Positions 41,195-48,435 of a stretch of DNA of 64,000 nt are shown here, in pieces. Every line of letters begins with the position of its first letter. Position 1 is the first letter of the stretch. The notes under the pieces were generated by a model. That model saw only the letters and a list, made by a program, of their open reading frames with translations. It had not been told where the DNA came from and made no database searches. Position numbers and translations under genes: made by a program. The DNA lies in contig JBBSGR010000004.1 in the NCBI GenBank assembly GCA_038253945.1, positions 62,001 to 126,000 of the forward strand, written 5' to 3'. The stretch is from JBBRYW01 sp038253945 (GTDB lineage: Bacteria; Actinomycetota; Thermoleophilia; Gaiellales; Gaiellaceae).

Positions 41195-41985
41195 GACCGG
41201 GTGGTCACCTCGTGCTCGATCCCGGCCGTGTACTTCTCGAACGCGAGCGTCTCGGTCGAGAACTCGATGATCCGCTCGCGTCCGTAGAAGGGGTACTTAC
41301 GCCAGATCGTCACGCGGGAGTCCTGAAACTCCACGACATTGTAGTTCGCCCGCGTGTTGCCGCGGAGACGCAGCGAGGAGACGGTTCCCGTGTTGACGAC
41401 GAACAGGTCCTCGAGCCGCCAGGCGTACGGCACGTGCTTGTGCCCCGAGAGCACGAGGTTCACCCCGGCGCGCTGCAGGCACTCGATCGCGTCTCCGGCG
41501 TCATAGACGATGTTGCGCTCACGGCCGGTGCCCGGGACCGGCAGCAGGTGGTGGTGCAGGACGAATACCCGCAGATCGGCTCGCTCCGCGAACTGCTCCT
41601 CGATCCAGCGGTAGCGACCCCGGCCGATCTGACCGTGGTCGAGGTCGGGCTCGGTCGAGTCGACGGCGACCAGCGTCACGCCGCGGACGTGGCGCACGGA
41701 GTTCCGCTCTCCGAACAGCTGCTCGAAGTGGAGGTAGCCGACGTTACGCGAGTCGTGGTTGCCCGGGACGATCACGAGGTTCGGGCACTCGATCCGGTCG
41801 AGGAATCCCTTCGCCTGGGCGTACTCCTGCTTGAAGCCGAACGTGGTCAGATCTCCCGAGCACACGACGACGTCCGGCTCGAGATCGTTGACCTCCCTGA
41901 TCGCGCGCTCGAGCAGGTTGGGAACGAAGTACGGACCGCCGCAGTGGAGGTCGGAGATGTGCGCGATCCGAAAGAGGCCGTCCAC
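41191..41985 (-). CDS. Calcineurin-like metallophosphoesterase
   Basis: A 264-aa cytoplasmic phosphoesterase with the full dimetal set: SDLHCGG (11-17), SGDLTTFG (43-50), GNHDSR (75-80), LHHHLLP (about 143-149) and LSGHKHVP (about 179-186). Fold is that of CpdA/3',5'-cNMP phosphodiesterases. First gene of the cDPG operon, so hydrolysis of cDPG or a related phosphate ester is an attractive guess. A TACACT box lies 12 nt before the GTG start, giving about a 5-nt leader; the divergent gene at 42041 has its own box 24 bp away. Confidence 0.88.
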   Translation of the reverse strand: MDGLFRIAHISDLHCGGPYFVPNLLERAIREVNDLEPDVVVCSGDLTTFGFKQEYAQAKGFLDRIECPNLVIVPGNHDSRNVGYLHFEQLFGERNSVRHVRGVTLVAVDSTEPDLDHGQIGRGRYRWIEEQFAERADLRVFVLHHHLLPVPGTGRERNIVYDAGDAIECLQRAGVNLVLSGHKHVPYAWRLEDLFVVNTGTVSSLRLRGNTRANYNVVEFQDSRVTIWRKYPFYGRERIIEFSTETLAFEKYTAGIEHEVTTRS

Positions 41986-41997
41986 GCTCGGAAGGGA

Positions 41998-42003
41998 AGT
42001 GTA
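41998..42003 (-). promoter_or_regulatory. -10 box of the cDPG operon
   Basis: Minus-strand TACACT, 12 nt before the GTG at 41985. Confidence 0.45.
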
Positions 42004-42027
42004 GGCCGCGCCGTCAGGAGCCGTTGC

Positions 42028-42033
42028 TATCCT
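42028..42033 (+). promoter_or_regulatory. -10 box of the nuclease-like gene (leaderless type)
   Basis: TATCCT, 7 nt before the GTG at 42041. Confidence 0.4.
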
Positions 42034-42040
42034 GGTAGCA

Positions 42041-42406
42041 GTGCCTCAGGAAATGCAAGATTTCCAGGCGTATTGTGGAGAGTCGCAGCCTCGTTTCGCC
42101 CACCCCGTGGAACTCGAGTGCGCGAAGATCCTCGATTACTTCGGCGTCCCGTGGCAGTACGAGCCGACGACGTTCGTGCTCGAGCGGGACGAGACGGGTC
42201 GCGTCGTGCACGCCTTCGCCCCCGACTTCTACCTGCCCGAGCAGAAGCTGTACGTCGAGGTGACCACCATGAAGCAGTCCCTCGTGACCCGAAAGAACCG
42301 CAAGCTCCGTAGGATGGCCGAGCTGTACCCGGACGTTCGCGTCAAGCTCTTCTACAAGCGAGACGTCGAGCGTCTGGGCCAGCGCTACGGGCTGCTACTC
42401 GCCTGA
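42041..42406 (+). CDS. Small PD-(D/E)xK nuclease-like hypothetical protein
   Basis: A 121-aa protein: helix HPVELECAKILDYFGVPWQYEP (Glu24 in the first helix), then HAFAPDFYLPEQKLYVEVTTMKQ with Asp62 in APDFYLP and Glu73 in YVEVTT, then KNRKLRRMAELYPDVRVKLF. The E...D...ExT arrangement resembles the minimal restriction-like nuclease core (DUF559/VSR-like). Whether it cleaves DNA is unknown. The stop overlaps the apparent CTG start of hpt, so the two are coupled. Confidence 0.7.
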   Translation: MPQEMQDFQAYCGESQPRFAHPVELECAKILDYFGVPWQYEPTTFVLERDETGRVVHAFAPDFYLPEQKLYVEVTTMKQSLVTRKNRKLRRMAELYPDVRVKLFYKRDVERLGQRYGLLLA

Positions 42407-42948
42407 TCACCGATTCCCGCATCGGCGACGTCTATCTCGCCGCCAAAGAGATTCAGGCTCGGGTCTCCGAGCTCGGCCGGGAGATCGGCGCGGACTACCG
42501 AGGCCGGGAGCCGCTCCTCGTCGCCGCGCTCAAGGCGAGCGTGGTCTTCCTCACCGACCTGTCGCGGACGCTCGAGATCACGCACGGCCTCGACTTCCTC
42601 GAGCTCGCTCACTACAACGGCTCCTCACGGGGGAGCCACCGTGCCATCCGGCTTCTGAAGGACCTCGACAGCGAGATCGAGGGTCGCGACGTCCTGATCG
42701 TCGAGGACGTCGTCGACACCGGCCTGACGCTCAGATACCTCGTGAAGACCCTGACGCTCCGCGCGCCTCGCTCGCTCGCGGTCGTCACCCTGCTCGATCG
42801 CCCGTACCGGCGCCTGGTCGACGATCTTCCCGTCCGCTACGTCGGCTTCGTCGTCCCCGACGAGCTCTTCGTCGGTTACGGCTTCGACCTAGACGAGCGC
42901 TTCCGCAACCTGCCGGATCTGCATCTCATCCGCCCGCTCGCGGCATAA
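42403..42948 (+). CDS. hpt: Hypoxanthine phosphoribosyltransferase (CTG start)
   Basis: A 181-aa purine-salvage enzyme making IMP/GMP from PRPP. The frame encodes a normal N-terminus (GDVYLAAKEIQARVSELGRE) before the first ATG/GTG/TTG, which is a GTG at 42541 inside the fold. The only fitting start is CTG 42403 in a CTGA overlap with the previous stop. Motifs: LVAALKASVVFLTDL (PPi loop), LIVEDVVDTGLTLRYL (PRPP-binding EDVVDTG), VGFVVPDELFVGYGFDLDE (purine-binding loop). A strong terminator follows at 43084. Confidence 0.9.
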   Translation: MITDSRIGDVYLAAKEIQARVSELGREIGADYRGREPLLVAALKASVVFLTDLSRTLEITHGLDFLELAHYNGSSRGSHRAIRLLKDLDSEIEGRDVLIVEDVVDTGLTLRYLVKTLTLRAPRSLAVVTLLDRPYRRLVDDLPVRYVGFVVPDELFVGYGFDLDERFRNLPDLHLIRPLAA

Positions 42949-43019
42949 CACTGGCCCGGCAGCACCTACCAACCGCCCCTCTCAGAGACGCAGCTACTCG
43001 GCCCAGCTGCCGGAAGCGA

Positions 43020-43038
43020 GGCCGGGCTTTGCCCGGCC
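43020..43038. other. GC hairpin in the convergent hpt/M23 spacer
   Basis: GGCCGGGC (43020-43027), ttt, GCCCGGCC (43031-43038). It lies in the 175-bp spacer between convergent genes, has no U-tract, and precedes the hpt terminator. Otherwise I see nothing in 42949-43083. Confidence 0.5.
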
Positions 43039-43083
43039 GGAGCACGAGGCGCAAGGATTCCCCGAGGAGTGAAGGAGGGGGCC

Positions 43084-43112
43084 AACGGGGGAACCCTAGG
43101 TTCCCCCGTTTT
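43084..43112 (+). terminator. Rho-independent terminator of hpt
   Basis: A perfect 12-bp stem (43084-43095 with 43099-43110), 3-nt loop, ending in TTTT on the plus strand. On the minus strand no U-tract follows, so it primarily terminates the hpt transcript. It ends 12 bp before the M23 stop codon. Confidence 0.9.
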
Positions 43113-43123
43113 CCGTTCCCCCG

Positions 43124-44389
43124 TTACAGATAGCCAAGGGGATCGACGGCGGAGCCGTTGATCCGGACCTCGAAGTGCAGGTGCGGCCCGAAGCAGTGGC
43201 CCGTGCAGCCGACGTAGCCGATCACCTGGCCCTGGACGACGTTCGCTCCGCTGCCGACGGCGAAGCTCGACTGGTGCGCATAGGCAGTCGCCAGGCTGCC
43301 GCTGTGCTGGATCGCGATCAGGTTGCCGTAGCCGCCCATCCACCCCGCGTAGACGACGATCCCCGAGGCCGCCGCGTGAATCGGCGTCCCGTCTGGAGCT
43401 CCGATGTCGATTCCCTCGTGCATCCGGCCCCATCGCATCCCGAAGGGGCTGACGACCGGCCCGCTGACGGGCCAGCTCAGACCGCTCGACGAGGGAGTCG
43501 AGTCGGCGGCGGGGGCGCTCGGAGCGGAAGTGCGGGCATTCGCACTCGAGGACGAGGCGCGGGCCGCCTCGGCTGCTCGGGCGGCGTCCGCCGCCTGGGC
43601 GGCGGCCTGGGCCTGCGCGGTCTGTATCTGAGCAGCCAATTGCGCGCTGACGCTCTGGAGCGCCGTAGCCTCGCTCGCGGCCTCCCGGGCGTTCTCGTGC
43701 ACGGACGAGAAGGCGCGCTGCTTCCCGCTACGGGCGGCGGCAAGCCTGACCTGCCGGGCCAGGAGGCGGTCGCGCGCGCTTCGCACCTGCTCGGTTCGAA
43801 CGGCGATCACGCGGGTGGCCGACGCGACGGCAGCCTTCGTACGCTTCGTTCGGTCGCGCGCGCGGCGCACCTCGCCCTTCGCGTCGCCGATCTCGCCGGC
43901 GATCCGTTTGTCCTGCGAGCCGATGTCGCGCGAGAAGTCGAGCCGTTCCAGCAAGTCGGAGAAGCTGGTTGCGGAGACGAGGATGTCGAGCGTACCGATG
44001 TTGTTCTCCTGGTAGATCGCGACTAGGCGCCGGTCGAAGCGCGTCCGCGCGATCCCGTAGTCAGCGCGGAGATGGACGTAGCGGCTCGACTGGAAGCGGT
44101 ACAGCCGCCTCAGCCCGGCGAGTCGCTCACGGTGCAGCGCAAGGTCGCGCTCGAGCAGTACGAGTTGGCTGGAGACGTCTCCTACCTGTCCCTCCAGGAT
44201 GCGGATCTTTCCCGTCGTCAGGGAAATGCCGGCCGAGAGGCTGGCTTCCCTCGACCTCGCCGCGGCGATCTGCGCCTGCAGGCGGTCGAGCCGCGTGTCG
44301 ACGGCGTGCTTTCGGGACGAGAGGTCCCCTAGCGCCGGCGCCGCGGAAACGAGCGCGACCGACGAGACGAGGAGGAGCCGTCGAAGCAT
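43124..44389 (-). CDS. Coiled-coil M23 endopeptidase (EnvC/PcsB-like)
   Basis: A 421-aa exported protein: signal peptide 1-21 (RRLLLVSSVALVSAAPALG), a long coiled coil (about 25-260) typical of divisome hydrolase regulators, an Ala/Ser-rich linker (about 255-305), and an M23 domain (about 310-421) with zinc ligands in MHEGIDIG and GPHLHFE and the second His in YAHQSS. ATG 44389 is preferred over GTG/ATG at 44458, which would put 23 basic residues before the signal. It overlaps nothing at 3' and follows the ccm genes. Confidence 0.9.
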   Translation of the reverse strand: MLRRLLLVSSVALVSAAPALGDLSSRKHAVDTRLDRLQAQIAAARSREASLSAGISLTTGKIRILEGQVGDVSSQLVLLERDLALHRERLAGLRRLYRFQSSRYVHLRADYGIARTRFDRRLVAIYQENNIGTLDILVSATSFSDLLERLDFSRDIGSQDKRIAGEIGDAKGEVRRARDRTKRTKAAVASATRVIAVRTEQVRSARDRLLARQVRLAAARSGKQRAFSSVHENAREAASEATALQSVSAQLAAQIQTAQAQAAAQAADAARAAEAARASSSSANARTSAPSAPAADSTPSSSGLSWPVSGPVVSPFGMRWGRMHEGIDIGAPDGTPIHAAASGIVVYAGWMGGYGNLIAIQHSGSLATAYAHQSSFAVGSGANVVQGQVIGYVGCTGHCFGPHLHFEVRINGSAVDPLGYL

Positions 44390-44450
44390 CCGAGAAAGAG
44401 GTTCGCCGGAAAGCGCGGTCTCCCTGCGCCCGCGAGACGGCGCGCGAGAT

Positions 44451-44807
44451 CTACTCAACGCCTCGCGACGGCTCCTCGGTGGCCGGTTCCGCGTGCGGCT
44501 GCCGGGCCGTTCGCTCGAGGCGGGGCTCGAGAGCGCGAAGCGCCTCGGCCGCCTGCCGACGGAGCGGCCCCACGAGCGCGCGGTAGTCCTCGTCTGACAC
44601 CTTGCCGGTCCGGTGGTCGAACTCGAGCTCCTTCAGCGCGGCGAGGGAGCGATCCCGCGCCTCGGCGAGGGCGACCTGCCGCTGCTCGAGGTCGCTCAGC
44701 TCGCGCACCCGGTCGAGGCGGGGCTCCGGCTCGCGCAGGAACGGCCATGCGACGAGCACGACGCAGCTGACGGCGAGCGCGGCCGCGAGAGCGTAGGCGA
44801 GCGTCAC
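44451..44807 (-). CDS. CcmI/CcmH-like cytochrome c biogenesis protein (short)
   Basis: A 118-aa membrane protein: N-terminal helix (3-23, AYALAAALAVSCVVLVAWPFL) followed by a charged helical segment with LEQRQVALAEARDRSLAALKELEFDHRTGKVSDEDYRALVG, the signature of the CcmI N-terminal domain. The TPR-bearing periplasmic part of proteobacterial CcmI is missing. It starts in an ATGA overlap with ccmF, so it belongs to the cytochrome c maturation operon. Confidence 0.82.
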   Translation of the reverse strand: MTLAYALAAALAVSCVVLVAWPFLREPEPRLDRVRELSDLEQRQVALAEARDRSLAALKELEFDHRTGKVSDEDYRALVGPLRRQAAEALRALEPRLERTARQPHAEPATEEPSRGVE

Positions 44808-46801
44808 GCGGGAGCGGCGACGCTCGAGTCGGCGTACCGCGCTGCCAGCCGGCGCTGCTCGCGGGCATCCGGCCAGAGCGCGATCAACGCTCCCCCGATG
44901 AAGAGGAGGCCGGAGAGCCAGATCAGGTTGACGAGGGGCTTGACGAGCGCCTTCAGCTCGATGCTGCCGTCGGAGGAGTTGAAGCGCTGGACGATGAGAT
45001 CGAGGTCCTCTGCTCTCGTCCAGTCACGGCGGATCGCCATCTCGCTCGAGGCCTGCTGCTCGGCCGGATACCAGTTCCGGCCCGGTTGCATCCTGCCGAT
45101 GAGCTGACCGCCCCGGCGCACGTCGACCAGCGCGCGGAACTCCTGCGCGTTCGCCGCTCGGCGCTCGACCGAGTTCCGGTACGTGACCGCGTACCTGCCG
45201 ACCTGGAGGGTCTGGCCCGGCCGCAGTGTCTTCTCGCGGACGGTGTCGTAGATGCTCGAGCCGGCGATCCCGACCGCGAGCAGGACGACCGCGGCGTGCA
45301 CGACGTAGCCTCCGTAGCGCCGTCGGTTGCGGGCGACGAGCGATGCCAGGGCGACCGGCCACGATTCGCCGGCAAGCGAGCTGCGCGCACTCGCGCCGAG
45401 GGCGAACTCGACGACGATCGAAGCGAGGACGAACGCCGAGAAGCTGTAGGCCACGACCCCGAGCAGCGACGAGCCGGCTCCGGTCGCGAGGAGTATCACA
45501 CCGGTCGCGACCGCCGTGGCGGCCGGCCAGGCGAAAGTTCGCCGGAGCGCCCGCAACGAGGAGCGGCGCCAGGCGATCAGGGGCCCGATCCCCATCAGGA
45601 GGAGCAACGGCAGGCCGAAGCTGCGCAGGAAGAAGTTGTAGTACGGCCCGCGAACGGCGCTCGCCTCGCCACGCACGGCCTCGGACAGAATCGGGAAGAT
45701 CACCCCCCAGAGGATCGTCAGGCAGAGGGCGACGAGCAGGAGGTTGTTGTAGAGGAACGTCGCCTCCCGGGAGATCGGCGACTCGAGCTTCGTCCGGGCC
45801 CGGAGCAGCGGCAGCCGCACGAAGACGAGCGCCAGCGAGAAGGCGGTGACGACGGCGATGAAGCCGACGAACCACGGGCCGATCGAGCCCTCCGTGAACG
45901 AGTGGATGGAGCTGAGGATGCCCGAGCGCGTGAGGAACGTCCCGAAGAGCGATAGCCCGAACGCAAGGATCACGAGCAGCACGTTCCAGACCTTCAGCAT
46001 CCCCTTCTTCTCCTGCACCATCACCGAGTGCAGGAACGCGGTCGCCGCGAGCCACGGCATCAGCGCGGCGTTCTCGACCGGATCCCAGGCGTAGTAGCCG
46101 CCCCAGCCGACCTCCACATAGGCCCAGTGCGCTCCGAGCAGCTGGCCCACCCCGAGGAACGCCCACGCCCCGAGTGTCCAGCGCCGCGTCGCCACGATCC
46201 ACCGCTCGTCGGCGCGGCGCGAGAGCAGCGCGCCCATCGCGAAGGCGAACGGCACGGTGAGGCCGACGTAGCCGAGGTACAGCATCGGCGGGTGCGCCAG
46301 CATGTAGGGGTTCTGCAGGGCGGGGTTGAGGCCGGAGCCGTCGAGCGGGGGCGGCTGCGTGCCGAAGGGGCTGGCTACGACGACGAGCAGGAACGAGAAG
46401 AACGACGCCACCCCCCCGAGGACGGGCACCACCCAGAGGACGAGGTCGGGGGCCCTGCGCCGGTTGAGCGCGCACGCGGCCGCGGCGTAGGCAGTGAGGA
46501 TCAGCAGCCACAGCAGCAGGGATCCCTCCTGACCGCCCCAGAAGGCCGAGAGCGTGTAGGCGACCGGGAGCTCCCGGCTCGTGTGACCGGCGACGTACGA
46601 GAAGGTGAAGTCGTGGCGCAGGAGCGCGGCTGCGAGGACGAGAGACGCGATGACGGCAGCGCCGAAGCTCGCGTAGAGCGCGTTCGCGGCGGATGCGGCC
46701 AGCCTGCGGCGGCGCGTCCGGGCCGCGAAGGCGCCCGCCGCAGCGGCGTAGAGCGACAGCCCGAGACAGAGGACGAGGGCGGCGCGACCGAGCTCAGGCA
46801 C
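44804..46801 (-). CDS. ccmF: Heme lyase subunit CcmF
   Basis: A 665-aa membrane protein with about 14-15 helices that ligates heme from holo-CcmE to apocytochrome c. The WWD domain reads VGWGGYYAWDPVENAALMPWL (about 236-256); conserved His residues flank it (FLHSVMV, SSIHSFTEG). SFWGGQEGSLLLWLL-type and HPPMLYLGYVG blocks are also present. It lies 12 bp after ccmE and overlaps the CcmI-like gene by 4 nt. Confidence 0.94.
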   Translation of the reverse strand: MPELGRAALVLCLGLSLYAAAAGAFAARTRRRRLAASAANALYASFGAAVIASLVLAAALLRHDFTFSYVAGHTSRELPVAYTLSAFWGGQEGSLLLWLLILTAYAAAACALNRRRAPDLVLWVVPVLGGVASFFSFLLVVVASPFGTQPPPLDGSGLNPALQNPYMLAHPPMLYLGYVGLTVPFAFAMGALLSRRADERWIVATRRWTLGAWAFLGVGQLLGAHWAYVEVGWGGYYAWDPVENAALMPWLAATAFLHSVMVQEKKGMLKVWNVLLVILAFGLSLFGTFLTRSGILSSIHSFTEGSIGPWFVGFIAVVTAFSLALVFVRLPLLRARTKLESPISREATFLYNNLLLVALCLTILWGVIFPILSEAVRGEASAVRGPYYNFFLRSFGLPLLLLMGIGPLIAWRRSSLRALRRTFAWPAATAVATGVILLATGAGSSLLGVVAYSFSAFVLASIVVEFALGASARSSLAGESWPVALASLVARNRRRYGGYVVHAAVVLLAVGIAGSSIYDTVREKTLRPGQTLQVGRYAVTYRNSVERRAANAQEFRALVDVRRGGQLIGRMQPGRNWYPAEQQASSEMAIRRDWTRAEDLDLIVQRFNSSDGSIELKALVKPLVNLIWLSGLLFIGGALIALWPDAREQRRLAARYADSSVAAPA

Positions 46802-46813
46802 GGGAACGGAGCA

Positions 46814-47203
46814 TCAGCTCGGCTTGGAGCTGTACTTCGAAGGGCACTTCGTCACGAGGGTCCCGCGGTCGCCCACGAAAACGCCGTTCCGGACCCGGCC
46901 GTCGACCGAGATCTCCCGTCCGACCTTGAACTGGGGCGGCGGCGTGTCGCGGTACACGACGGGAATGGTCGCCGTGCCGTTCACGTCACGGATCCGGAAG
47001 CGGTAGCCGCTCTTGGCGCTGCTCCGTACCGGCCCGACCACCTTGCCGCCCAGCGAGACCTTCTCGCGATGGCCCTTCAGCTTGCCCGGCTGCAACACCG
47101 GCCGGCCGCCGCCGGCAATCGCGGTATAGACGAGGAAGATCGCGAGCAGAGCCGCGACCGAGAGCGCGATCACGAGGCGCGCCGGGCTTGCCTTGCGGGC
47201 CAC
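46814..47203 (-). CDS. ccmE: Heme chaperone CcmE, CxxxY variant
   Basis: A 129-aa membrane-anchored heme chaperone: one helix (9-30), then the OB-fold (about 40-115: VSLGGKVVGPVR, YRFRIRDVNGTATIPVVYRDTPPPQFKVG). The heme-attachment site, normally HxxxY, reads CPSKY (about 120-124). Such CxxxY CcmE proteins are known from archaea and some Desulfovibrio. GTG 47203 lies 7 nt after TACAAT, a probable leaderless start. First gene of ccmE-ccmF-ccmI. Confidence 0.92.
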   Translation of the reverse strand: MARKASPARLVIALSVAALLAIFLVYTAIAGGGRPVLQPGKLKGHREKVSLGGKVVGPVRSSAKSGYRFRIRDVNGTATIPVVYRDTPPPQFKVGREISVDGRVRNGVFVGDRGTLVTKCPSKYSSKPS

Positions 47204-47210
47204 GACGCGA

Positions 47211-47216
47211 ATTGTA
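47211..47216 (-). promoter_or_regulatory. -10 box of the ccm operon (leaderless type)
   Basis: Minus-strand TACAAT (five of six consensus bases), 7 nt before the GTG at 47203. Confidence 0.5.
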
Positions 47217-47310
47217 GGGGTCGGAAGCGCGTCGAGCGTGGTTGAGTGTTGAGAGCGCCTGATGGGAGCCCGAAAAGATGTCGTCCGATGCGGGTCCTAC
47301 CCTGGGCGGC

Positions 47311-47553
47311 ATGACCAAGCGGCCGTCCCGCATCGAACTGCTCGAGCTCGACATCGATCTGCGCCTGGCCGATCTCTGGCGAGAGGCCGACGAGATCGGC
47401 GAATGGAACCTCGAGGTCGTCTCGGCCTTCATCCGCGCCGCCTACGGCAAGGGCTACTGCGACGCGCTGACGGAGGACTCTCCGGGGCGGCTCTGCGAGG
47501 AGCACGGCTACAGGATTCCGGCCAGGCGGGAAACTCCGTCTCACAGGACGTAG
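47311..47553 (+). CDS. Small hypothetical protein
   Basis: An 80-aa acidic protein (MTKRPSRIELLELDIDLRLA, WREADEIGEWNLEVVSAFI, YGKGYCDALTEDSPGRLCEEHG), helical, two Cys, no membrane helix. ATG 47311 has GGGCGG directly upstream; an in-frame ATG at 47278 is possible. Divergent from ccmE. Family not recognised; the compact, ordered sequence argues for a real gene. Confidence 0.6.
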   Translation: MTKRPSRIELLELDIDLRLADLWREADEIGEWNLEVVSAFIRAAYGKGYCDALTEDSPGRLCEEHGYRIPARRETPSHRT

Positions 47554-47561
47554 CCGTTCGC

Positions 47562-47567
47562 TAGCGT
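47562..47567 (+). promoter_or_regulatory. -10 box of the TIM-barrel gene (leaderless type)
   Basis: TAGCGT, 7 nt before the GTG at 47575. Confidence 0.4.
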
Positions 47568-47574
47568 GCGGCGC

Positions 47575-48435
47575 GTGGGAACGCTCCGCTTCGGCCCCGC
47601 CCGCGTCCCGTCGAGAGAGAGCCCGGAGTTGGCCGTGGAGGCGCTCCTGCAGCGCGGTTACTCCGCCTGCGAGATCGACTTCGAGGGTGGATTCTGGATG
47701 GACTACCCGTGGGCAGAACGCCTCGGAATCGCGGCCCGCGACGCGGAGGTCGCACTTTCGGTACATGCACCGATCGCCGGGTTCCTCGGTCACGTCGAGC
47801 GGGACAAGAAGCACCGGATGGCGGTCGGTATGCTCGACCACTCGGCCGGCATCGCGGTCTCGTGCGGAGCCGAGGTCGTCGTCTTCCACCCCGGCTTCCT
47901 GCTCGGGCGCGAGCGCGCGGCCGCGCTTGCCGCGGTGATCGAGCAGCTCGGCGAGTTGCGCCGGCGGCTGGAGTCGAAGGGTCGGGCCGTCCCGTTCGGA
48001 ATCGAGATCATGGGCCGCGTTCGGGAGCTCGGCACGGCCGAGGATGTCTTCGCGGTCAGCGCGGAGACCGGCTGGGTGCGCCCGGTGATCGACTTCGCCC
48101 ACCTGCACGCCGTGACGGACGGCGGCTTCCGGGACGTCGAGTCCTTTGCAGCGATCCTCGGGCTCGCCGACGACGTGCTGGAGCCTGGCGTCCCCTTCCA
48201 CATCCACTTCTCCGACATCGCCTACGCGAACCGAAACGAGACGAAGCACCTTCCCTACGGCGAGGGCACCCTTCGCGCCGAGCCGCTCGCCGACGCGCTC
48301 AGTCGCTTCGAGCGCCCGGCGACCGTCATCACCGAAGCGCCGGACGAGGCCTCGCACCAGGCGATCGGCGCGGCGCTCGGCCTCCAGCTCGCCTCGGCCC
48401 AGGCACCGCTTCCCGGAGGTCGACTCAGGCGCTGA
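47575..48435 (+). CDS. TIM-barrel protein of the endonuclease IV (AP endonuclease 2) family
   Basis: A 286-aa barrel: RFGPARVPSRESPELAVEALLQRGYSACEIDFEGGFW, ALSVHAPI (His metal ligand), VVVFHPGFLLGR, FGIEIMGR (Glu ligand), VIDFAHLHA (Asp/His ligands), FHIHFSDI, and ITEAPDEA (Glu ligand). These are the metal-site positions of endonuclease IV. GTG 47575 is chosen over 47566 because TAGCGT lies 7 nt upstream. Base-excision repair is likely, but sugar-isomerase-like relatives share the fold. It overlaps the convergent cyclase gene end by 11 bp. Confidence 0.8.
   Translation: MGTLRFGPARVPSRESPELAVEALLQRGYSACEIDFEGGFWMDYPWAERLGIAARDAEVALSVHAPIAGFLGHVERDKKHRMAVGMLDHSAGIAVSCGAEVVVFHPGFLLGRERAAALAAVIEQLGELRRRLESKGRAVPFGIEIMGRVRELGTAEDVFAVSAETGWVRPVIDFAHLHAVTDGGFRDVESFAAILGLADDVLEPGVPFHIHFSDIAYANRNETKHLPYGEGTLRAEPLADALSRFERPATVITEAPDEASHQAIGAALGLQLASAQAPLPGGRLRR

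Noticed and set aside
42950..43120. Possible riboswitch (c-di-AMP type) near an M23 peptidase
   Set aside because: The region is downstream, not upstream, of the M23 gene and shows only a GC hairpin and the hpt terminator; conserved riboswitch blocks were not found.
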